DNA of 34,708 nt, from NCBI GenBank assembly GCA_025361735.1, contig JANYKD010000256.1, positions 1 through 34,708 on the forward strand, in the 5' to 3' direction. This document shows, piece after piece, positions 23,816 through 30,166 of this stretch (the stretch's first letter is position 1; each line of letters begins with the position of its first letter). A model generated the notes under the pieces. It saw only the letters and a list, made by a program, of their open reading frames with translations, ran no database searches and was not told where the DNA came from. The DNA is from Phycisphaerales bacterium. Its GTDB lineage: Bacteria; Planctomycetota; Phycisphaerae; Tepidisphaerales; Tepidisphaeraceae. The position numbers were made by a program, and so were the translations under genes.

Positions 23816-24106
23816 CTACTGCCGACCGCAGCGGCCATTTCCCTGGCCATTGCCCTGGCCACTACGGGCGCGATTGCATTTGCCCTTGCCACCGGGGTTC
23901 GGGCATTGCCCGTCACCCTGGGGGTAATCCTTCTTGGGGCAGTCGGCCTTGGGACAATCCTTGGGGCAGTCCTTCGGGCAATCGACCTTGGGGCAGTCCG
24001 GATTCGGGCCTTTTTCGCGAGGGCAATCAGACTGCGAGGCCCAGGTCATGAACGCCACGCCAAGAGTCAGCATTCCGATTGCACTCAGCACAATAGTCTT
24101 CCGCAT
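23816..24106 (-). CDS. Small secreted Cys-Pro-Lys repeat protein
   Basis: A 96-residue exported peptide; AAAGGAG precedes the ATG on the minus strand. Residues 1-23 are a signal peptide (MRKTIVLSAIGMLTLGVAFM). The mature protein has nine cysteines in about 70 residues: C28 (DCPR), then DCPK-type units at C38, C43, C47, C51 and C56, and C68, C77 and C93. The units are coded by 12- to 15-base tandem repeats at 23930-23998. The tail is Gly/Asn/Arg-rich (GQGNGQGNGRCGRQ). Evenly spaced D-C-P-K suggests a soft-metal-binding or disulfide-buffering surface peptide, in the manner of a secreted metallothionein; this is inference. It diverges from an ECF sigma gene 137 bases away, hinting at shared control. 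I recognise no family. Confidence 0.75.
   Translation of the reverse strand: MRKTIVLSAIGMLTLGVAFMTWASQSDCPREKGPNPDCPKVDCPKDCPKDCPKADCPKKDYPQGDGQCPNPGGKGKCNRARSGQGNGQGNGRCGRQ
23930..23998 (-). repeat. Tandem repeat coding DCPK units
   Basis: Five successive 12- or 15-base units on the minus strand encode CPK preceded by D (spacings of 5, 4, 4 and 5 codons). On the plus strand they appear as repeated CTTGGGGCAGTC-like words. Such repeats can expand or contract by slippage without breaking frame. Confidence 0.75.
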
Positions 24107-24243
24107 CGCAAGCTCCTTTCAGTTGAGCTGTTCTCTCATTGAACGAGCCATCCCTGAATTTCCTGCGGCCGTAGGCGAAACAATTCTCGCGGAATCGCGT
24201 ACTATGTGCCGATCTACCGAAACACCGTATCGCTGCTTCTCCC

Positions 24244-24804
24244 ATGCGAATCGTTTCCAATCAGGCCGATGACGCCCCGTCCGACGCAGAACTGATGCGC
24301 CGGCTTGCCCTTGGCCGGATGGACGCCCTGGCCGCTCTCGTCCATCGCCACCAATCGGTCGTCCGTGCCGTCGCATTTCGCATGACCCGACGGGATGATC
24401 TGGCGGATGACATCACCCAGGAAACATTCCTTCGCGTCCACCGTTCGGCTGGCAGTTACCAACCAACAGCCGCTTTTCGGACTTGGCTCTACCGGATTGT
24501 CTCCAATCTCTGCCTCGATCGCCTGCGATCCCCTCGCTTGGCCGAGCTTACCGAGGTCACCAAGGCTCCCACTGCCCCTGCCGCAGATGTCGCAGCTCTT
24601 GCAGCCGAGCGTTGCCGGGCCGTTCAGGCGGCCATTGCGAGACTTCCCGAGCGGCAACGCCTTGCTGTCATTCTGCACCGGTACGAGGGGCTATCACATG
24701 CCCAGATTGCCGAATCCACCGAGTGGAGCGAGTCGGCCGTAGAATCGCTGTTGGTGCGAGCGTATGGCACGTTACGCACAGAACTTACGCCATGGAAAGA
24801 TTAA
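24244..24804 (+). CDS. ECF RNA polymerase sigma factor (sigma-70 RpoE type)
   Basis: A 186-residue sigma factor. Region 2 spans about 28-95: MDALAALVHRHQSVVRAVAF, then the -10-recognition core DDLADDITQETFLRVHRSAG and FRTWLYRIVSNLCLDRLR. A linker of Ala/Pro leads to region 4 at about 128-180: IARLPERQRLAVILHRYEGL, SHAQIAESTEWSESAVESLL, VRAYGTLRTEL. Region 3 is absent, as expected for ECF factors. No good ribosome site precedes ATG 24244. It is followed after 47 bases by a gene for a zinc-finger anti-sigma factor and then by a CpxP/Spy-like gene, a classic envelope-sensing arrangement. The exact ECF group cannot be named by eye. Confidence 0.92.
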   Translation: MRIVSNQADDAPSDAELMRRLALGRMDALAALVHRHQSVVRAVAFRMTRRDDLADDITQETFLRVHRSAGSYQPTAAFRTWLYRIVSNLCLDRLRSPRLAELTEVTKAPTAPAADVAALAAERCRAVQAAIARLPERQRLAVILHRYEGLSHAQIAESTEWSESAVESLLVRAYGTLRTELTPWKD

Positions 24805-24851
24805 CCGCAGGAAATCGACCGCAGCCGCGTTAAAGTAAAGGAGTCGTGCGT

Positions 24852-25286
24852 ATGTGCCCCAGTGAATCCGAAATCATCCGCTTCGCCGCCGGCGAGCTTC
24901 CAGATGAGCAACGTACGCTGCTTCTAATCCACGTCGATCAATGCCCGGACTGCAAGCGGCGGTACGAGGCGACGTTGGCCACGTTCAGTGCTCTTGCCGA
25001 TTGGGATGTTCCGGCCTCAACCCGTGACTGTACCCCTGTCATCCTCGCGCGCGTGCGACGCGCTGCGTTCATTCGCACCGCGGTCGCAGTTGCGGCGTCC
25101 ATCGTGCTGGCATCATCCGTCGGAATTTCGGCGGCGCTGATCACGGCCCCGCGGGTGGCACCCATTGCACAGAATCGTCCCGTACCCACGGACCAGCAGG
25201 CCGCTCTCACGCTGGGCCTGGACTCGTTCGACGGTGAAACGCTCGGTCTATCGGCCGTCTTCTCTCCAGAGGAGCAACCCCAATGA
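24852..25286 (+). CDS. Zinc-type anti-sigma factor (membrane anchored)
   Basis: A 144-residue partner of the preceding sigma factor. The N-terminal anti-sigma domain carries H27-x3-C31-x2-C34 (HVDQCPDCKRRYE) after SEIIRFAAGELPDEQ, the zinc-anti-sigma signature. One transmembrane segment lies at about 73-98 (TAVAVAASIVLASSVGISAA), leaving a short periplasmic tail. ATG 24852 sits eight bases after AAAGGAG; a GTG at 24846 is too close to that site. The stop overlaps the next gene as ATGA, tying anti-sigma to the periplasmic sensor-like protein. It would hold the sigma factor inactive until an envelope or redox signal is felt. Confidence 0.85.
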   Translation: MCPSESEIIRFAAGELPDEQRTLLLIHVDQCPDCKRRYEATLATFSALADWDVPASTRDCTPVILARVRRAAFIRTAVAVAASIVLASSVGISAALITAPRVAPIAQNRPVPTDQQAALTLGLDSFDGETLGLSAVFSPEEQPQ

Positions 25287-25900
25287 ACACCCGAAAACTC
25301 ATCCTCGTGATGCTGATTTCCCTGACCTCCGGCGTGTTTGCTTTCGCCGCCGCGCGCAACGCGATCCGGTCGCCGGCAGCGCCGGCCTCAACTGCGGCCA
25401 CCGATCCCCTCTTTGACTGGCTCGGCGTGTCGCAATCTCAGCGAGCGGGACTCGCGGCCCAAGATCCCGCTTTCCCCGAAGATCTCCGCAAACTTCGCGA
25501 CACGCTTGCCACCGCCCGCGCCGCCCTCGCCACCGCCCTGGAAAATCCGGCGACCACAGACGCCGAAGTGCAGACATACGTCGAAGCCGCGATCGCGGCC
25601 GGCAATGCCAGTGAACGGCGCACCATGTCATACCTGCTCACCGTGCGCCACGATCTCACTGCCGACCAGCAGAAGAAGCTTTTCGGTTTGTGCGCTCAGG
25701 GTATCCGCGAAGGCCGCGGATTCTGCTGGCGCCAAGGCGGGCCAGCCGCCGGTCCCGGCAATGGCATGGGTCCAGGCGCAGGTTACGGCCCGGGAAAAGG
25801 TATGGGGCAAGGTTTCCGCGGTGGTAATGGTCCCGGCCTCGGCGGTGGAAACGGTCCCGGTGGCGGCCGCAATCGCGGCGGCGATCCGCAAGTGCCATGA
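25283..25900 (+). CDS. CpxP/Spy-like periplasmic sensor protein with Gly-rich tail
   Basis: A 205-residue exported protein in ATGA overlap with the anti-sigma gene. Residues 1-24 are a signal peptide (MNTRKLILVMLISLTSGVFA). Residues about 42-145 are helical and resemble the heavy-metal-resistance/LTXXQ (CpxP, ZraP) fold: LFDWLGVSQSQRAGLAAQDP, LRKLRDTLATARAALATALE and VRHDLTADQQKKLFGLC. From about 152 to the end the chain is a Gly/Asn/Pro/Met/Arg tail built on G-N-G-x-G and G-P-G words. The likely role is sensing or binding metals or misfolded protein in the periplasm and feeding back on the sigma/anti-sigma pair. Family assignment rests on pattern and context. Confidence 0.72.
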   Translation: MNTRKLILVMLISLTSGVFAFAAARNAIRSPAAPASTAATDPLFDWLGVSQSQRAGLAAQDPAFPEDLRKLRDTLATARAALATALENPATTDAEVQTYVEAAIAAGNASERRTMSYLLTVRHDLTADQQKKLFGLCAQGIREGRGFCWRQGGPAAGPGNGMGPGAGYGPGKGMGQGFRGGNGPGLGGGNGPGGGRNRGGDPQVP

Positions 25901-25920
25901 ACGCAGTCACCGCGTCGCAG

Positions 25921-26799
25921 TTAAAACCCCAGTACCTGTGCCTCCTGGCGTGACTCTTTGCCGAGAGATCGTTCCGGCGGATTGGCTGCATTGTGGTACA
26001 GCACCAACAGCGTCTGGTCATCTTGGGCTGGGCCACTGCGGTAACAACTCAAGGCTTGCAGTACCGCATCGCCAAGTTTCTCGGGGCAGCTTGAGTCGAG
26101 TCCGCGTACCAGTTCCAACAACCCATGCTCGCCCAGCGGCTGACGTCGCGAATCTTCCGCTTCTGATAAGGAGTCAGTGTGAAGCAGCAGCAAGTCATCT
26201 TTGGCTAGATTGGCAATGAATTGCACGTAGTTGGTTGAACGGATGCCCAAGGGGAGATTCCCCAGCTGTCCGGCTGGCGGAATAGTCGCAACTGCTGCGG
26301 CGTGAGCCGATTCCTGATCGAGCAACACCCATTGGCCTAAAGCAGCCTGATACCAAAGGGGACGAGGGTGGCCGGCGTTGCAGACGATCAGTTGATCAGT
26401 GGGTGCGAAGTAAGTTGCCAGCAGCGCCGTCGCGAATCGCTTGTTCTGCGAGCGTCGCAGAAACTCGCGGTTGAGTGCCATGGCGAAGTCGCTCTGGTCC
26501 GGGGTGTTGATGTATTGACGCATCAACTTCAGCAGTGTCTGTGCCATGGCATCCGCTTCATCGCCGTGCCCGCTCACGTCCGCGATAGCGAAACGGGAAA
26601 TCCGGCCGGCGCCGCAGGTCGAGATGTAGTACAGGTCACCGCCGCGAGCGGCTCCAGCGATCGGATCGCTCCAAACCCAGACATCCAGGCCCGCCACCGA
26701 AACCGCACTGCGGCGCGGCTCGTTCCCTCCCCACACCTCAAGGCACTGGAGAGCATGGGCAGGAGTCGAAGCTGGAGGCGCCAAAGATGTCATCGCCAT
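25921..26799 (-). CDS. SpoIIE/RsbU-type PP2C protein phosphatase
   Basis: A 292-residue protein phosphatase of the PPM/SpoIIE class, which removes phosphate from Ser/Thr of anti-sigma-antagonist-like or other signalling proteins. Metal-binding and core motifs: ARGGDLYYI (D55), FAIADVSGHG (D74), FATALLATY, CNAGHPRPLWY, LLLLHTDSLSEAED (D209) and AQDDQTLLVL (D260-D261). The usual TDGLTEA reads TDSLSEA, a Gly-to-Ser change beside the metal Asp. No sensor or REC domain precedes the phosphatase domain. The start overlaps the upstream thioredoxin gene by ten bases, so the two are translated together, an unusual pairing suggesting redox-linked signalling. Confidence 0.87.
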   Translation of the reverse strand: MAMTSLAPPASTPAHALQCLEVWGGNEPRRSAVSVAGLDVWVWSDPIAGAARGGDLYYISTCGAGRISRFAIADVSGHGDEADAMAQTLLKLMRQYINTPDQSDFAMALNREFLRRSQNKRFATALLATYFAPTDQLIVCNAGHPRPLWYQAALGQWVLLDQESAHAAAVATIPPAGQLGNLPLGIRSTNYVQFIANLAKDDLLLLHTDSLSEAEDSRRQPLGEHGLLELVRGLDSSCPEKLGDAVLQALSCYRSGPAQDDQTLLVLYHNAANPPERSLGKESRQEAQVLGF

Positions 26800-27374
26800 T
26801 CCCGTTCGCGTGGTACTTGATGAGTTGCCGATTCTAATTGCTTCGCAGCGGGCTTGTTCTTGAGGAACTCGACAAGTTCATCGCGAAACATGAATGTCCC
26901 GGTCTTGAGTGCGCGCCCCTCGGCATCAACGATAATAATCCGGGGTATGGAATCGACTTGGTAGCGGGCTGCCACGCCGCGTATCCCGTCCGCATCAACG
27001 TTCGCGGCTACCGGGATGAAGCCTTGGGTAACGAGTTGCCGCACATGTTCGTCTGGCCAGCTCTCTCGCTTCATGGCTTGGCACGGCGGGCACCAGTCGG
27101 CATAGAAATCCAGCAGGACCGGCTTGCCCTCTTTGGCGGACTCGGCCAGTGCTGCGGCATAATCCGTTCGCCAGGCGATGCCGTCCTTTGGCGCGGGGAC
27201 GCCGATGGCGGAGTACGCGATCTCCTTGAAAATCGGCCACTGCACGGCCAGCAGGAGCGCCGTCAAGCCCCCCGACACCAGAATCCATCGTCGTCGCTGA
27301 ATCCACATAAAGAAATGAGGAGTTCCGACTGGTCGCTCTGGTATGTTTATTGACGCGTGGTCTTGTTCGTTCAT
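26790..27374 (-). CDS. Membrane-anchored thioredoxin (DsbD-gamma-like)
   Basis: A 194-residue protein; AAAGGA precedes the ATG at 27372-27374 (minus strand). A short basic cytoplasmic start and one transmembrane helix at about 30-47 (WILVSGGLTALLLAVQWPIF) lead to a thioredoxin domain at about 68-180 with KPVLLDFYADWCPPCQAMKR (C95 and C98) and cis-Pro P144 in VDSIPRIIIV. WCPPC is typical for cytochrome-maturation or DsbD-like reductases facing the periplasm. It is co-transcribed with the downstream PP2C phosphatase by a ten-base overlap and diverges from a sulfur transporter pair, so a role in periplasmic thiol or sulfur metabolism is likely. Confidence 0.85.
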   Translation of the reverse strand: MNEQDHASINIPERPVGTPHFFMWIQRRRWILVSGGLTALLLAVQWPIFKEIAYSAIGVPAPKDGIAWRTDYAAALAESAKEGKPVLLDFYADWCPPCQAMKRESWPDEHVRQLVTQGFIPVAANVDADGIRGVAARYQVDSIPRIIIVDAEGRALKTGTFMFRDELVEFLKNKPAAKQLESATHQVPREREWR

Positions 27375-27608
27375 GGTTAATCCTTTGTCTGCAACTGGGG
27401 ATCCTAACAGTTCGATCCAGCGACCAGGCTCAGGATACAAAAATCAGAAATGATTCGTTGTAACCACCGGCCAGTTGCCGGATCAAACCAATGGTAGGTC
27501 TGATCAGTCGGTCGCAGAGTCCTATGGACTGGACAACCGCTGGCAGCCCTAAAATACTTGTTGTTGTGTCGCACGCGAATTTGGACCAAGTTTCTGGAGA
27601 TATTGAAC

Positions 27609-28190
27609 ATGACCGCCATTCCCTCACCCGCAGCAAGTATACGAACAACCGCAGATGTCACACACGGAGCAGGCTTCTTGCAGCGATCGTGGAATCCTTA
27701 TGTTGTCGGTGCCGCCATCGGCGTGTTGAGCTGGTTCGTCTTCGCTGTGGTGGACAAACCTCTGGGCATTTCGACGAGCCTGTCCGCCGCGTCGGCGTGG
27801 TGTGCGGTTCCCCTGATCGGCCAGGACAACGTCGCCAAGAACCCGTACTGGGCCAAGCACGGTCCAAGATGGGACTATGGCATGGTCTTGATCGTCGGCA
27901 CGTTCCTGGGCGCACTTGTAAGCTCAATAATGACCAAGACGTTCCGTGCAGAGGTCGTGCCGGAAGTATGGCGGGAACGCTTCGGGCCATCGAAGGCCAA
28001 ACGGCTGCTCGGCGCCTTTGTGGGCGGAGTTCTCATCCTCTATGGTGCGCGAATGGCCGGCGGATGCACCAGCGGCCACGGCATCAGCGGTTCACTGCAG
28101 TTGGCCGTCAGCAGTTGGACTTTCTTCCTGACCATGTTCGCATCGGGTGTGGCGACGGCACTGATTCTCTTCCGTCGCAACGCGGCATAA
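27609..28190 (+). CDS. YeeE/YedE-family sulfur transporter, first half
   Basis: A 193-residue membrane protein of the YeeE/YedE (thiosulfate/sulfur transport) family. Four or five helices are visible (VGAAIGVLSWFVFAVVD, GMVLIVGTFLGALVSSIM, LLGAFVGGVLILYGARMA, FFLTMFASGVATALILF). The hallmark is GARMAGGCTSGHGISG, with C153 as the sulfur-handling cysteine. ATG 27609 has GGAG about ten bases upstream. In E. coli one longer chain carries both pseudo-symmetric halves; here, as in many bacteria, two genes share the job, and the partner starts 52 bases later. Confidence 0.88.
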   Translation: MTAIPSPAASIRTTADVTHGAGFLQRSWNPYVVGAAIGVLSWFVFAVVDKPLGISTSLSAASAWCAVPLIGQDNVAKNPYWAKHGPRWDYGMVLIVGTFLGALVSSIMTKTFRAEVVPEVWRERFGPSKAKRLLGAFVGGVLILYGARMAGGCTSGHGISGSLQLAVSSWTFFLTMFASGVATALILFRRNAA

Positions 28191-28242
28191 CTGACTTTTC
28201 GCGCACCTGAGACTTCTTTCAGCACTACTCTCTGAGGATACC

Positions 28243-28803
28243 ATGAATTTTCCAATCACCGGCAACCCCGCACTTTGGCTCGCGTTGGGATTCGGCTTCA
28301 TTTTCGGCCTGCTGCTGCACCGTGGCTGGGTGACGGACTACAACGTCATCGTCAACCAGTTTCGTCTCAAGGATTTCACCGTCCTGAAGGTGATGTTCAC
28401 GGCGATCATCGTGGGCGGCATCGGCGTGTTGCTGCTCCACAAGATGGGATACGCGAAGTATGACATCAAGCCAGCGCAGATGCTGGGTGTGACGCTTGGG
28501 GCGGCGATCTTTGGCACAGGCATGGTCCTCTACGGATACTGCCCTGGGACCGGAGTTGCCGCGATCGCTACGGGAAGCATTCACGCTCTCATTGGCGCGC
28601 TCGGCATGTTGTTGGGCGGCATTCTCTACGCCTTGTCGTTCGATTGGGTACGCAGCCACATTCTGTCGGTCGGCAACTTTGGCAATATCCGCCTGCCGGC
28701 CATCACGGGCATTTCCGACTGGGGTTGGTTTGGCATTCTAACTGTGATCGCCCTGGTCGTGTTCTGGCTGCTCGAGCGCAAGCCCGCACTGGCCACCCGA
28801 TAG
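28243..28803 (+). CDS. YeeE/YedE-family sulfur transporter, second half
   Basis: A 186-residue membrane protein and the partner of the preceding gene. GAGGA lies before ATG 28243. It has helices such as LWLALGFGFIFGLLLHRGWV, VMFTAIIVGGIGVLLLHKMG and the pore-like segment MLGVTLGAAIFGTGMVLYGY followed by C100-PGTG, the second conserved cysteine motif. A C-terminal helix ends near the stop TAG (28801-28803). Expected role: uptake of thiosulfate or a related reduced sulfur compound, or handling of sulfane sulfur. No TusA or rhodanese gene is adjacent, so the intracellular acceptor is not shown. Confidence 0.87.
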   Translation: MNFPITGNPALWLALGFGFIFGLLLHRGWVTDYNVIVNQFRLKDFTVLKVMFTAIIVGGIGVLLLHKMGYAKYDIKPAQMLGVTLGAAIFGTGMVLYGYCPGTGVAAIATGSIHALIGALGMLLGGILYALSFDWVRSHILSVGNFGNIRLPAITGISDWGWFGILTVIALVVFWLLERKPALATR

Positions 28804-28848
28804 ACTGCGCGGGATCTGGAAGCCAATATGCAGCAAATCCAGGCGCCG

Positions 28849-29388
28849 TCAGATATGGTAGTCATCAGGCGACCCCGCGCGGAGCCGATCACGGTAGGTA
28901 TCACCCCAGCCACGGGGTCCATTCCAAGCCCGGCCTGCGAGCCGCATCAGGATGTACATGCCGGCAAAGGCAGCCATCATCAGAAGTGTCTCAAGAGCGG
29001 CCCTGGCTCGCCCGCCTGAGCGGAAGAGCAGGTTTCCAGCCACGTAGATCAGGAAGAGGGCGAAAGAGACGCGCAGAGTGGTCGGATGCACCAGGTGGCG
29101 ATTCACGATGGCGGCTCCAAGCCAGCCGCCAGCCGAAGAACCGATCGCCAGCAGCGCGGCATACGACCACCAGACATTACCGGCGCGGGCATACGATAAC
29201 ACCGCGAATAAGCCGATTGGTGGAAGCAGCATCGCGAGGCTGGTTCCGGTGGCCTGTTTCTGCGACAGGCCAAACAGGAACATCAGAAGAGGTATGACGA
29301 CCAGTCCGCCTCCGATGCCGATCATGCCGCTGATGGTCCCAACCACCACGCCTACCAGCAGCAAAGACACGAGAAGTCCAAGACTCAT
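28849..29388 (-). CDS. Short TauE/SafE-family permease
   Basis: A 179-residue membrane protein resembling the sulfite/anion exporter family: GTISGMIGIGGGLVVIPLLM near the N-terminus, the family's diagnostic loop, then QKQATGTSLAMLLPPIGLFA and AALLAIGSSAGGWLGAAIVN. Full TauE/SafE proteins run to about 250-300 residues with eight helices; this one has about five or six and ends in a hydrophilic tail (DTYRDRLRAGSPDDYHI), so it is a compact form that may dimerise. Its Shine-Dalgarno (GGAG) is inside a hairpin directly before the ATG. It converges on the YeeE/YedE genes, matching a sulfur-compound theme. Confidence 0.8.
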   Translation of the reverse strand: MSLGLLVSLLLVGVVVGTISGMIGIGGGLVVIPLLMFLFGLSQKQATGTSLAMLLPPIGLFAVLSYARAGNVWWSYAALLAIGSSAGGWLGAAIVNRHLVHPTTLRVSFALFLIYVAGNLLFRSGGRARAALETLLMMAAFAGMYILMRLAGRAWNGPRGWGDTYRDRLRAGSPDDYHI

Positions 29389-29393
29389 GAGGG

Positions 29394-29423
29394 CTCTCCT
29401 GCAAACGGTTCACCGCAGGAGAG
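29394..29423 (-). promoter_or_regulatory. Hairpin enclosing the TauE/SafE Shine-Dalgarno
   Basis: Read on the minus strand, CTCTCCTGC pairs perfectly with GCAGGAGAG across a 12-base loop; the 3' arm contains the AGGAG ribosome site and ends five bases before the ATG. When folded it would hide the site, so translation could depend on unfolding by a protein, a small RNA, temperature or ligand. Confidence 0.6.
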
Positions 29424-29437
29424 AATAGGTGAAAGGT

Positions 29438-29455
29438 GGCCGATTGAAAGCGGCC
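29438..29455 (-). terminator. Weak hairpin after the DUF2202 gene
   Basis: GGCCG (29438-29442) and CGGCC (29451-29455) form a five-base stem with an eight-base loop, 57 bases after the DUF2202 stop on the minus strand. The following bases are only mildly T-rich, so terminator function is doubtful. Confidence 0.25.
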
Positions 29456-29511
29456 CGTTTCCGATCCATCTCTGGTATCACCCTGACGCGAGCAGTTCTC
29501 TTTGTCTGATC

Positions 29512-30135
29512 TTAGTTCCTGCCACCGCGGAAACCGTTCCCGCGACCGCCGCCTGGACCTCTACCGCAACCGGGACATGTTCCATTGCCCGGACCGCGAC
29601 CCCGGCCATTCTGGGAGGATCGTTCAAACGCCGGAAGGTGTCGATCTTCTGAGCAACTCTTCAGTTGTTCCATCACGCCGCGAATGTCATCCTGCTGCAC
29701 AAACTGCAAGAACTTCTCGTACATCGCGATGTTCTCATTCTCCGCCTCGATGGCCTTGCTGCACGCTTCTGTCCAGGTCTTGGGCACAGTAATCTTCCGG
29801 TCGAGCCAGGTGTTCTCAGGCACATCTACGCCGTACTTCGTCATCAAAGCCTCGATCGCTTCCGCGTGCCGTGCTTCGGCCCTCGCGATGTTCGAAAACG
29901 GCGGCGATTCCTCGAACTTTTTCATGACTGCATTGTAAAACGCCTCGGTGTAACGCTCGTCATCCAGCGAGTCCACCAGAGCCTGCCGCGTTTGCTTATC
30001 CAATCGGCTGGATCTGGGCGGATCCCGATCAATGCCCCGGCCATTTCGACCGCCTTGGGCGGCCTTGGCCAACACTGCGTTCGCGCCTATCATCATGATC
30101 GCCACCATCACGACCAATGCAATTTGCTTGAACAT
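29512..30135 (-). CDS. Secreted DUF2202 ferritin-like protein with Gly-rich CPGC tail
   Basis: A 207-residue exported protein; AAGGAG precedes the ATG at 30133-30135. Residues 1-23 are a signal peptide. Residues 45-172 form the DUF2202 ferritin-like helical bundle: DERYTEAFYNAVMKKF, then IARAEARHAEAIEALMTKYG with E87 and H90 as metal-type residues, AIEAENENIAMYEKFLQFV with a second Glu cluster, and SEDRHLPAFE with H166. These spacings suit a diiron or other dinuclear site. The tail from 176 is NGRGRGPGNGTCPGCGRGPG and more Gly/Arg, including C187-P-G-C190. It lies 31 bases after the DUF4405 gene in the same direction. Possible role: metal-dependent redox or storage at the cell surface. Confidence 0.8.
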   Translation of the reverse strand: MFKQIALVVMVAIMMIGANAVLAKAAQGGRNGRGIDRDPPRSSRLDKQTRQALVDSLDDERYTEAFYNAVMKKFEESPPFSNIARAEARHAEAIEALMTKYGVDVPENTWLDRKITVPKTWTEACSKAIEAENENIAMYEKFLQFVQQDDIRGVMEQLKSCSEDRHLPAFERSSQNGRGRGPGNGTCPGCGRGPGGGRGNGFRGGRN

Positions 30136-30166
30136 GAGATACTCCTTGAAATAGTTACCGCTGTAT

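Noticed and set aside
23930-23998. Repeat array taken as a possible CRISPR
   Set aside because: Units are only 12-15 bases, contiguous and in frame; they encode DCPK repeats and have no spacers.
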